Positions 19,375-26,547 of a stretch of 26,547 nucleotides of DNA are shown piece by piece. Where the stretch lies: positions 1 to 26,547 of the IMG/VR virus record IMGVR_UViG_3300041955_000190. One strand, 5' to 3'. Position 1 is the stretch's first letter, and each line of letters opens with the position of its first letter. The notes under the pieces were generated by a model. That model was not told the DNA's origin. It made no database searches and saw only the letters and a program-made list of their open reading frames with translations. A program made the position numbers and the translations under genes. The DNA comes from a virus.

Positions 19375-19384
19375 GTATTTAGAG
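19375..19384 (+). promoter_or_regulatory. Candidate late promoter GTATTTAGAG
   Basis: Ten bases before portal ATG 19395, after the T-rich TTTTTGTTG. Variant of the recurring GTATTAAGTAG motif. The AGAGAGG part can serve as SD. Confidence 0.4.
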
Positions 19385-19394
19385 AGGCACCGTA

Positions 19395-22034
19395 ATGGCA
19401 AATAAGACAGCAGACGACGGTCAAGGAAAGCGCGTTACTACCCGCCAACGGGGAGCCAACACACGTATTTCCCCGTCCATCGTGAAACGGAAGATCGCCA
19501 AGGTAGGCGGCAAGGAATTCGCATCGGCTGGCAAATACACGCAGGTGAACTCCAAGGGTGAGATCGTCGAAGATTCGGCGATGAACAAGCTCCGCATTAT
19601 CCAAGGCGCGGCCCGCAGCGGCACCGTAAGCACCAACCCCAACTCTGGCTGGGGCATGTACGAGGCAGCTAAGACGGCTGCTGGTCTTTTCAGTGACGGC
19701 GGCTTAGGCGCTGCCGATATTCAAGATTCAAACAACATCGGTTACTACAGCTACGAGTTCCCAGTTGACGCCCTTGAGCTTCCCGCCTCTCGTGCGGAAG
19801 AACTCCGTTTCTATCGTCTGGCATACGACCGCGACCCAATCGTTGGTCGCGCAATCGACATGCACACGGAACTGCCTGTCAGCAAGATGACGGCAGAGAA
19901 GCCGAAGTGCTCGTCCGAAGAGTACGCCGATTACGTGTACGACGATTTCCAGCGGTTTATGAACCGCACCCGTCTGTTCCAAGTCATCATCGATGCGGCC
20001 CGTGAATACTGGTGCATTGGTGAGACCTTCCTGTTCATCGAAGACCCCGAAGACATCGAGCCCTGCAAAGCGGCCAAGAAACTTCTTGAGAAGGACGGCA
20101 AGGGCGGCGGCGGGGGTAAGGCTGGCGACGGCGTTGAACCCCGAGATTCAACTTTCCATCCGCCAGAGGGCGGCACGGGAGATCGTATTCTCGAATACCT
20201 CCAGCCCGAGAAACGCTCTTCGTGGATCAACAAACGCGCTTCGGTATTTGATGAACTCAAGGCTGCGGGTATCGACTTTGATTTCGGTGCCGATAGCATC
20301 ATCAAGGACCTCGCTAAGGTCTCGGCTAAGATCGAGGCTACTCGCAAGGACCTCAACAAAGGCGCTCGTAAGTTTGCCAAGGTCATAGGCATTGCTCCGA
20401 AGAAACTCGCCAAGATGATTATGGCCTCAGAGACCAACGACAAGCTGTCGAAGCTTATCCGTAACGAAAAGGGTGACGACATTTACCCACTCCAAGTTCT
20501 GGCCGAAATGTCCAAGGTTGCTCAACCACCCGCTGGCGGTGCCCCCGCTGCTCCTCCTGCGGACGCTCCTGCTGGTGATGCTGGTGCTGGTACGCCCCCG
20601 GGCGCGGATGCTCCTGCGGGCGATCCCGCTGCTGGTGATCCAGCGGCAGGCGGCGAGGGTGCCCCATTAGGTGAGGGTGGTCTCGGCGATGTTGAGGGTA
20701 TGGGCGGCGGTGCTCCGATGGGTGGAGGCGGTGGTGGGGGTGGTCCGATCACTCCTGCGGATGCGGCTCCGGGCGTCAAAGACGCTATCGCTATGGGCGC
20801 TACGATTTCAGCCCAGCGCGAATTGATGGAGATGAAGCACCTCCTCAAGTTGCTTGAAAAGAAGAAAGAACTGCTCGAAGAACTGAAGGAAATCCGCGAG
20901 AAGAAGCGCGAAGAACTGGAACTCTTCGGCCACATCGAGAACAAGGATTACGAAGGGCCTGATCGCATTCAGATTCTTCCACCTGAACAGATCGAGATCA
21001 CCAACGAAGGTACGATGGTGGATGGTCCGACGATCTACTACAAACCACCCGAGGCTCAGAAGCAAGCCTACATGGACGATCCAGAGGTTCCAAATCAGGT
21101 GAAGGACGTGATCCAGACGGAAGGCAAGATTCCGCTGAACAACGATCCGTTCCAAGGTTCCTACGTCATTCACTTCGCCCGCAAGAAGAGCGGCTACGAA
21201 TTGCATGGTCGCTCGATCCTGCAACGTTGCATCCGCACAGTCATCTACCGTGAGAAGCTCCGTCAGGTGCAGAGCACGTTGGCGTCCCGCAACATGACGC
21301 CGAAGCGTTTGATTGTGGCTCCAGACATTCCAGCGTCCGAAGTCATCGCTTTGCGTGCACACATCGACGAAGCTATCGCCGATCCAGATTATTCTGTGGT
21401 CGTGAACTACGAGTGCCGTTGGGACGAAATTGGTTCCGAAGGCCGTTTGCTCTCGCTTGACGCTGAGTGGCAGCACACGAACTCCGACTTGGCAATTGGT
21501 CTGGGTCTGTCGCCTGAAATCCTCATCGGTGAGGGCATGTACTCAGGCAACCGCATCCAGTTGGAAATCATGAACGTGTCGTACCTCCAGTTCCGCGACC
21601 TTCTGACCTATGTCATCGAACAAGAAATTTTCCGGCCCTACGCCATGAAGAAGGGCTATTACGAGATGGACAAATACGGGCGTCCCCGTTGGATATATCC
21701 GAAGATCACGTTCAGTCGCATGGCACTGCGCGACTCCGGCGACCTTTACGACATGTTGTTTAATCTTTATTCAAAAGGCAGCCTGCCGGTTGACATCATC
21801 TACGAATTCTTGAACCTCGATCCTGAGGATTGCGAGCGCAAGCTGGAAGACGCGCTCTTCACGGTTAAGGACAGCAAGTTCAACGAGATGTTGAGCAACA
21901 TCTACAACTCGGTTGGCGACTGGCTGATGACCAACACCGACTTGGGTAAGCGCATCACGAAGGGTCTCGACCTGAACGAAGTCGAAGCTGAGGGTGAGGA
22001 CGAAGGTCCTGAAGGTTCTGGCGAGGGAATGTAA
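19395..22034 (+). CDS. Portal protein (879 aa) with a disordered Pro/Ala/Gly insert
   Basis: Forms the dodecameric ring at the capsid vertex through which DNA passes. Portal-like features: YSYEFPVDALELPASRAEELRFYRLAYDRDPIVGRAIDMHTELPVSKM, an entry domain with REYWCIGETFLFIEDPED, and the C-terminal core YVIHFARKKSGYELHGRSILQRCIRTVIYREKLRQVQ...SYLQFRDLLTYVIEQEIFRPYA. Residues about 376-460 are a low-complexity Pro/Ala/Gly/Asp run (PPAGGAPAAPPADAPAGD..., GGGGGGGG), followed by a strong coiled coil (KHLLKLLEKKKELLEELKEIREKKREEL). This insert is unusual for a portal, whose typical length is 500-600. Assignment rests on overall layout and context. Confidence 0.75.
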   Translation: MANKTADDGQGKRVTTRQRGANTRISPSIVKRKIAKVGGKEFASAGKYTQVNSKGEIVEDSAMNKLRIIQGAARSGTVSTNPNSGWGMYEAAKTAAGLFSDGGLGAADIQDSNNIGYYSYEFPVDALELPASRAEELRFYRLAYDRDPIVGRAIDMHTELPVSKMTAEKPKCSSEEYADYVYDDFQRFMNRTRLFQVIIDAAREYWCIGETFLFIEDPEDIEPCKAAKKLLEKDGKGGGGGKAGDGVEPRDSTFHPPEGGTGDRILEYLQPEKRSSWINKRASVFDELKAAGIDFDFGADSIIKDLAKVSAKIEATRKDLNKGARKFAKVIGIAPKKLAKMIMASETNDKLSKLIRNEKGDDIYPLQVLAEMSKVAQPPAGGAPAAPPADAPAGDAGAGTPPGADAPAGDPAAGDPAAGGEGAPLGEGGLGDVEGMGGGAPMGGGGGGGGPITPADAAPGVKDAIAMGATISAQRELMEMKHLLKLLEKKKELLEELKEIREKKREELELFGHIENKDYEGPDRIQILPPEQIEITNEGTMVDGPTIYYKPPEAQKQAYMDDPEVPNQVKDVIQTEGKIPLNNDPFQGSYVIHFARKKSGYELHGRSILQRCIRTVIYREKLRQVQSTLASRNMTPKRLIVAPDIPASEVIALRAHIDEAIADPDYSVVVNYECRWDEIGSEGRLLSLDAEWQHTNSDLAIGLGLSPEILIGEGMYSGNRIQLEIMNVSYLQFRDLLTYVIEQEIFRPYAMKKGYYEMDKYGRPRWIYPKITFSRMALRDSGDLYDMLFNLYSKGSLPVDIIYEFLNLDPEDCERKLEDALFTVKDSKFNEMLSNIYNSVGDWLMTNTDLGKRITKGLDLNEVEAEGEDEGPEGSGEGM

Positions 22035-22121
22035 GAAATTGCCATCTATTACGGGAATTCACGTCGTTACACTGGTATTAGTCATGAGTGCCCTCACTTC
22101 GTGACCAATCTGGAGGCGGCA

Positions 22122-22250
22122 ATGGCGCTTGTTGACTTCGGACACCGAGCCAACAGATACGGGGATAAACGATTGGCTAAATCGTATCTGAAGGCCGCGA
22201 AAGCTTGTGAGAAGGTTGGCGTGGGAGGCATAAATGGCGAAGAAAATTGA
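22122..22250 (+). CDS. Small protein (42 aa from ATG; possibly longer)
   Basis: ATG 22122 is preceded by GGAGG at good spacing. The product is MALVDFGHRANRYGDKRLAKSYLKAAKACEKVG.... The frame stays open upstream to 22035 and reads IAIYYGNSRRYTGISHECPHFVTNLEA, which also looks like protein but has only an ATT as possible start. Either the gene starts at a rare codon or it once extended into the portal gene. Confidence 0.5.
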   Translation: MALVDFGHRANRYGDKRLAKSYLKAAKACEKVGVGGINGEEN

Positions 22251-22410
22251 AATTCTTGAAGATGACATGGCGTTTGACCGCTTCGCGGAACTGGCGTCGG
22301 GACGTACCCATCAGATTGCGGCAAAGCAGCCTCTAGATAGCTTTTTGGTCAAGAACAAGGATGAGGTTTCGACCGAAGAAATTGTTCGAGCTTTTGAAGC
22401 GGTTGTGTAA
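22234..22410 (+). CDS. Small acidic protein (58 aa)
   Basis: ATG after GGGAGG with 6-base spacing; overlaps the end of the previous frame by 17 bp. MAKKIEILEDDMAFDRFAELASG, then a helical C-terminus (STEEIVRAFEAVV). Unknown. Confidence 0.6.
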   Translation: MAKKIEILEDDMAFDRFAELASGRTHQIAAKQPLDSFLVKNKDEVSTEEIVRAFEAVV

Positions 22411-22446
22411 TTTCCCCACCTAAAACCATAAAACCGCCTTTCCTTC

Positions 22447-22457
22447 GTATTAAATAG
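22447..22457 (+). promoter_or_regulatory. Candidate promoter motif GTATTAAATAG
   Basis: Eleven bases before ATG 22468 and the copy closest to T4-type TATAAATA. Preceded by a pyrimidine-rich CCTTTCCTTC. Confidence 0.45.
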
Positions 22458-22467
22458 GGATAGGTGG

Positions 22468-22947
22468 ATGATGGATTCTGTACCTCTCGAAAATTGCACC
22501 CACGAACCGAAAATCGCTAGGGGCTTGTGCCGTCCGTGCTACTACACGAACTGGCGACGAGGGTTTCTTCCGCCCATCCAACGTACCCCCCAAAGTTCCG
22601 AAGAACACCGTCAGCAAATGCGGGATTGGAAGGCTAAAAATCTCACCCCCGCACGGCGAAAGGGTTATGTCTTGATGGAGCTTTACGAGATTACCCTCGC
22701 TGACTTCGAACGTATGAAAGCGGCACAGGCGGGGGCGTGCGCTCTTTGCGGGCAAGTCCCACCACCGTCCAAGGATGGGAAAGAGGTTCTGTTTGTCGAT
22801 CATGACCATGAAACGGGGCAAGTGCGGGCTCTTCTGTGTCGTAGATGCAACCTCGCGGTCGGCTGGGTGGAGAAGTGCGATATCGCCAAAATTCAAACCT
22901 ATTTGGAATCCTTTAAGCAGAGGTCACTGGCGGCGGTGAACGAATAA
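22468..22947 (+). CDS. Endonuclease VII-like (HNH/His-Me finger) nuclease
   Basis: 159 residues. The C-terminal core has C91-x2-C94, then VDHDHETGQVRALLC (D111, H112, D113, H114), C124-x2-C127 followed by N128: the zinc-bound His-Me finger of recombination endonuclease VII. An N-terminal module with C10, C21 and C24 (HEPKIARGLCRPCYYTNWRRG) probably adds a second zinc site for DNA binding. In T4 the enzyme resolves branched DNA before packaging, while many phage copies are free-standing mobile nucleases. The position between portal and tail-type genes and its own promoter motif fit a homing insertion. Confidence 0.9.
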   Translation: MMDSVPLENCTHEPKIARGLCRPCYYTNWRRGFLPPIQRTPQSSEEHRQQMRDWKAKNLTPARRKGYVLMELYEITLADFERMKAAQAGACALCGQVPPPSKDGKEVLFVDHDHETGQVRALLCRRCNLAVGWVEKCDIAKIQTYLESFKQRSLAAVNE

Positions 22948-25900
22948 TGCTTACCACACTCGACACACAGTCTTGGGCAAAAGAATTAGTAACTGGAAAT
23001 GCCCAATTTATTGAGGTTTCCGCAGGCAGTCCGCCCGCTCTGACGATCTATGTCGTCTCGAACGTCAGGGCGGACAACAGCTTCGCCATCCTCCATTCCA
23101 TCCCCCCACCGCCCGCAGGCTTCGCCCCGGGCCCCGGCTCCAATTTCCTCACGGTAGCCACGTACACATTCCCGCGTCCAAACAGTGGCTTCGATCCCGT
23201 CACGGCTTACGATCCGAGTACAGGGTTGCTGCACATCATCGGGACGCAGAACAACGCCATCAATTCCCGTTATTCGGACCTGATTAAGTTCACTTTCAAC
23301 ACGAACACCCAGACCCTTTCAGGACCACACATCCTGACGACCGCTTCGGCGGTACGCGATGGGTATGACATGGTGATACTCGCTAACGGGCACCGTTTCA
23401 TCGCCGTATCGGTTCTGGACGCTACGATGGTGGGTGCCGAAGTTCCACCCCTATTCCAAGCCCCAATCACGTTTGTGGGAATCACGACCACGGGCACGCC
23501 CGCCGAGACCACGCTGACGATCACGGCAAGCAACACGTTCTCGGAAGGCCAATTGGCTACCCTGACGGGGTTGACCAACGCAACATTTCTCAATGGTCTG
23601 ACGGTACAGGTTTTGAGTGCCGACCCGACTCAGTTCACTGCGGCGTTCACCACCGATTCCCCCGACTATTCCGCCGCCGATACAGGTCTGGCGACTCCGT
23701 ACTATTCTGGTGAAAACCTGCTCGCGTTTGAACTGGACACCAGCGACAACTACGTCTCGGGCTCACTCCACATCGTCGCATCGTCGCCTGATCGTTCGGG
23801 CGATACGTTCAGTGCCGTGAGCTTGGTCACCCCCGATGGGCTGAGCATCGAGCTTTACTACGGGGCACACCCGAAGGTTTACAACTTCAAAGATCAGTTG
23901 TTTACGATCAATCTCATCAACCGCACCACGACACTCAGCCCTCCTGTCTCGGGTGTTTGGGACGCTGCGCCTACCAATCTCTTTACGTTCACATCTCGTT
24001 ACGCCGACGACAGTCTGACCGTTATACCCGACTTGTTCGGCAACCGCTACCTTAGCTGGTCATTCTGGACACAGAGCAACCACCCCGAAGGCATCATCGG
24101 AAACGTGATGCTCGGGACCCTGCAAGTGGGGAATCCATGGCTCTTTAACCCCATCTACGGCACCTCGGTCAACGGTTCGATTGTTCAAGCAACCCTATCG
24201 GTCACGCAGTTCGGTATCGTGAGCTTGGCATACTTGCTGGAGCCATTCAATCTAGTGACTCCAATCCCAGCAATGGGAACCTTTCCCGTTTATCCGCTTC
24301 ACGTGGCGACCGTTACTCCGACGCTGAACACCATAAACACCACAGGATGGTACGACCAGCAGGTCTTCACATGGCTACGCGGGACGAATGTCCCTATCGA
24401 TGATGCGTCCACATGGGCGTTTGTGGGTGAGGCATCGAAGATCATCTCGGTTACCAACGAAGCACAGACGATCCCCGCCTCGGGAGTAGTTCAGGTAACG
24501 CATTTTGACGATACCCCATTTTCCAACTTCTGGGAAAACGTGGGGGTCATCTACTCACAGACTGGCGTGCCGCTGGTTGAGGTCGCTACAGCCCCCGCTA
24601 AGGGGCAGTATCAAGTTGAGCCGACCAACGGGCGGTACATATTCAATCTGGCGGATGTTGGTCAGGGTGTTCAGATCAGCTACAGCTACGTGGGTATCAT
24701 TACCCCCGTGTACGTCTCGTTGTTCAATGTTCCGCCCATCGTTGGATTGGTGCCGCCTCTGCCTTTGTGCGGCCCGCCGATGATCGTATATCGCGACACA
24801 GGATCGCCGCTTGGTCAGCCCCTCACGCTCAGTGCGGCGGGAACTTTTGATGCAGACCAAGATACCATCGAATATTGGTGGTCGGATAACGACATCACTG
24901 GGTTTGTGACGTTAAATCCCAGCGGGCTTTGGACCTTCAGCGACACCTCCGTTCTATCGGTTAGTCCCCAGATCGGCGGGGCAGAGGCAACTTTCAACGT
25001 AGGCGTTGCGGCGGTAGACCTTTATCCCGATCTCGTCACGCAACGTCACCCGCCTCTTAACATATCGGCGTATCAGGTATTGCTTGGCACCCTACAGGTG
25101 CCGCAGATGGTCGAGTTTACGGTGAGCAACACCCCTGTTGGCAACCCGCCTACCGACATTCCAACCCTGCCGTTAGCGATAGGCGAAGAGGTCATGACTT
25201 GGGATATCACGAGTTGCAGCCCGCCGACGCCCATTCAATCCCTGAACGATCAAGTGTGGTACGTGGTTGCATCGACATCCACGACTTTCACCGCAGTACC
25301 ACTCTGCGGCATGTCGGGTAGTCCTCCTTCGCCCCCACCACCGTCGCCTCCGCTCTCTCCCGTTACTACGGAATTGGCTTCGGCGGCAAATTACGCCGTG
25401 CTCGCTTACAGTGGGATCACGAATACGGGCAATACCGTTATTACGGGCGGGGACATCGGCTCTTCACCAACTCCCGCCATCACGGGATTCCCTCCCGGGA
25501 TTGTGGTTCCTCCAGCTATTGTTGACAACGCCGACGCTGGCGCTGCTCGAATTGACGCCCAGATCGCGTACAACTATTACTCGACGTTGCCATCGGGCAC
25601 GATCATCAGTAGTGTGAGCAATCAGACGTTCACCCCGGGCACGTACACCGCATTGAGCACCCTGCTCTTCACGGGCGGTACGGTGACTCTGAACGGTGCT
25701 GGGGTTTACATTTTCCAAGTTGGTTCCGCGTTGAATGTTACCACGGGTCCGACGACGTTTGTTCTCACTAACGGTGCAACAGCCGATAATGTGATCTTTG
25801 TAGTGGGCAGTGCGGCTTCCTTCGATGCCAACCAAGCCACGGGTAGTTTCGTGGGAACCATCATCGCTCAGGCGGGGGTTTCGTTCGTTGGCGGTACGCT

Positions 25901-26547
25901 CACAGGCAGAGCGATCTCCACGACGGCGAATGTCACCTTTGCCGCAGCCGAGATCATCAACGTGCCCGCGAGCGCCCAGCCCCCAAGTCCTGCCATTGAT
26001 TTGTGCAGCGGGTATGCGATCCCGCAGTTCCAGTTCTCCGTGATTACGGTGGTGGTGCCGTTCAATGAACCTCCGACGATCACGTTCCCCTTCCCCGTAT
26101 GGGAGGACATCGGCTCACCGCCCGTGCCGAACACTCTTGCAATCCCCGCTTCGGTCGCTCGGAATACTCAGATCACGATCACACCGTTCGCGATTACTGA
26201 TCCCTCGACTCAATTCCCCGTGGAATACGGCGGCATTAGCGACCCCGATGATGTCGTCACCTATACGTGGTCACAGGTATCAGGCACCCCCGTTGTCATT
26301 GTCGGTGCTTCTAATTTGCCGACGTTCACGTTCGATACGAACGGTGTGGCGATACAGGGAGAAAGCCTCGTATTCCAGCTTACGTTGTGCGATGGTGTCA
26401 ACCCCTGCACCACATCCGAATTCACGATCCCAGTTGCGGGGTACGCTTACGCGCAGGGTACAGACGATCTCCAGTTGTCACGGTCGGTTTACTCGGGTAA
26501 CATTTCTCTACGTAACCAATTGGGAACGTGGGGGCCTGTCGATATAA
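22947..26547 (+). CDS. Giant beta-rich virion-type protein with embedded DUF3494 ice-binding domain (partial, at least 1200 aa)
   Basis: Opens with a TAATG overlap on the nuclease stop and reads without a stop to the right edge. Composition (Thr, Ser, Val, Pro, Gly, few Lys) and strand-turn pattern point to a string of Ig/beta-sandwich domains, as in tail fibre, baseplate or capsid decoration proteins. Residues about 600-725 (LSAAGTFDADQDTIEYWWSDND...) and 1060-1170 (YGGISDPDDVVTYTWSQVSGTPVVIVG) look PKD/cadherin-like. After a Pro/Ser linker (residues 793-805) comes a complete DUF3494 ice-binding domain (about 810-1006): ANYAVLAYSGITNTG, GDIGSSP, GFPPG, FTPGTY, YIFQVGSALNV, NVIFVVGSAASF, and FVGTIIAQAGVSFVGGTLTGRA. 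No signal peptide is seen, which suits delivery in the virion. Confidence 0.85.
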   Translation, partial: MLTTLDTQSWAKELVTGNAQFIEVSAGSPPALTIYVVSNVRADNSFAILHSIPPPPAGFAPGPGSNFLTVATYTFPRPNSGFDPVTAYDPSTGLLHIIGTQNNAINSRYSDLIKFTFNTNTQTLSGPHILTTASAVRDGYDMVILANGHRFIAVSVLDATMVGAEVPPLFQAPITFVGITTTGTPAETTLTITASNTFSEGQLATLTGLTNATFLNGLTVQVLSADPTQFTAAFTTDSPDYSAADTGLATPYYSGENLLAFELDTSDNYVSGSLHIVASSPDRSGDTFSAVSLVTPDGLSIELYYGAHPKVYNFKDQLFTINLINRTTTLSPPVSGVWDAAPTNLFTFTSRYADDSLTVIPDLFGNRYLSWSFWTQSNHPEGIIGNVMLGTLQVGNPWLFNPIYGTSVNGSIVQATLSVTQFGIVSLAYLLEPFNLVTPIPAMGTFPVYPLHVATVTPTLNTINTTGWYDQQVFTWLRGTNVPIDDASTWAFVGEASKIISVTNEAQTIPASGVVQVTHFDDTPFSNFWENVGVIYSQTGVPLVEVATAPAKGQYQVEPTNGRYIFNLADVGQGVQISYSYVGIITPVYVSLFNVPPIVGLVPPLPLCGPPMIVYRDTGSPLGQPLTLSAAGTFDADQDTIEYWWSDNDITGFVTLNPSGLWTFSDTSVLSVSPQIGGAEATFNVGVAAVDLYPDLVTQRHPPLNISAYQVLLGTLQVPQMVEFTVSNTPVGNPPTDIPTLPLAIGEEVMTWDITSCSPPTPIQSLNDQVWYVVASTSTTFTAVPLCGMSGSPPSPPPPSPPLSPVTTELASAANYAVLAYSGITNTGNTVITGGDIGSSPTPAITGFPPGIVVPPAIVDNADAGAARIDAQIAYNYYSTLPSGTIISSVSNQTFTPGTYTALSTLLFTGGTVTLNGAGVYIFQVGSALNVTTGPTTFVLTNGATADNVIFVVGSAASFDANQATGSFVGTIIAQAGVSFVGGTLTGRAISTTANVTFAAAEIINVPASAQPPSPAIDLCSGYAIPQFQFSVITVVVPFNEPPTITFPFPVWEDIGSPPVPNTLAIPASVARNTQITITPFAITDPSTQFPVEYGGISDPDDVVTYTWSQVSGTPVVIVGASNLPTFTFDTNGVAIQGESLVFQLTLCDGVNPCTTSEFTIPVAGYAYAQGTDDLQLSRSVYSGNISLRNQLGTWGPVDI

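Noticed and set aside
20522-20944. Reverse ORF rich in Pro/Ser/Ala over the portal insert
   Set aside because: Mirror of the low-complexity forward repeat.
25267-26547. Forward ORFs in other frames over the giant protein (for example 26065-26547)
   Set aside because: The frame starting at 22947 is open throughout and shows the DUF3494 and PKD-like motifs; the alternatives are Arg/Ser/Pro-rich shadows.
1-26547. CRISPR array, insertion sequence, rRNA
   Set aside because: No regularly spaced repeats, no transposase, and no rRNA sequence were seen; the only repeats are the pairs listed.

Overview
The window is a piece of a large, tailed double-stranded DNA phage genome (or a prophage-like contig of one). 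The evidence is a family A DNA polymerase, a DnaG-type primase zinc domain, a portal protein, a very large beta-rich virion-type protein, many tightly overlapping small genes, four free-standing homing/HNH-type nucleases and a long tRNA array, almost all on the + strand. The host cannot be named from this sequence. Genes carry good Shine-Dalgarno sites. The one reverse-strand gene is a membrane-anchored GcvH-like protein of a kind I associate with Acidobacteriota and delta-proteobacterial lineages (weak hint only).

Layout. 1-3556: end of a gene entering from the left, a GIY-YIG nuclease, then a compact operon of small unknown genes joined by 1-25 bp overlaps, several with Cys pairs typical of zinc binding. 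3557-5814: an extended -10 promoter, a tiny ORF, an intrinsic terminator, tRNA-Tyr, a second GIY-YIG nuclease, a class II tRNA whose anticodon also reads GTA, and a complete tyrosyl-tRNA synthetase. 5815-12543: an RNA-rich zone with tRNAs for Leu (GAG twice, CAG, CAA, TAG, plus an aberrant GAG), Pro(CGG), Met/Ile(CAT), initiator fMet, a degraded CAT tRNA and two Phe(GAA). Between them lie several tRNA-like or heavily base-paired non-coding stretches and a few small genes, including a PD-(D/E)XK nuclease. 12546-13184 (- strand): GcvH-like moron. 13447-19365: replication block (primase zinc protein, small zinc protein, DNA polymerase, small genes). 19395-26547: structural block (portal, small genes, endonuclease VII-like gene, and a giant ORF that runs off the right end).

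Most notable points. (1) The giant virion-type ORF holds a full DUF3494 ice-binding domain between Ig/PKD-like modules. (2) A phage tyrosyl-tRNA synthetase sits beside two tRNAs reading GTA. (3) The tRNA array contains non-standard members: two with C instead of U33, one 57-nt minimal tRNA-like hairpin ending in GCCA, and one roughly 144-nt tRNA-like RNA closed by a 10-bp perfect stem. (4) Several gene-free stretches next to tRNAs are rich in hairpins with GNRA tetraloops and may be large structured phage RNAs. (5) A recurring GTATTAAGTAG-like motif sits 12-23 bases before many start codons and looks like a phage-specific (late-type) promoter, while two genes start exactly where an extended -10 element predicts the transcript start, suggesting leaderless mRNAs.

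All function calls come from reading the translated sequence by eye. No database search or folding program was run.
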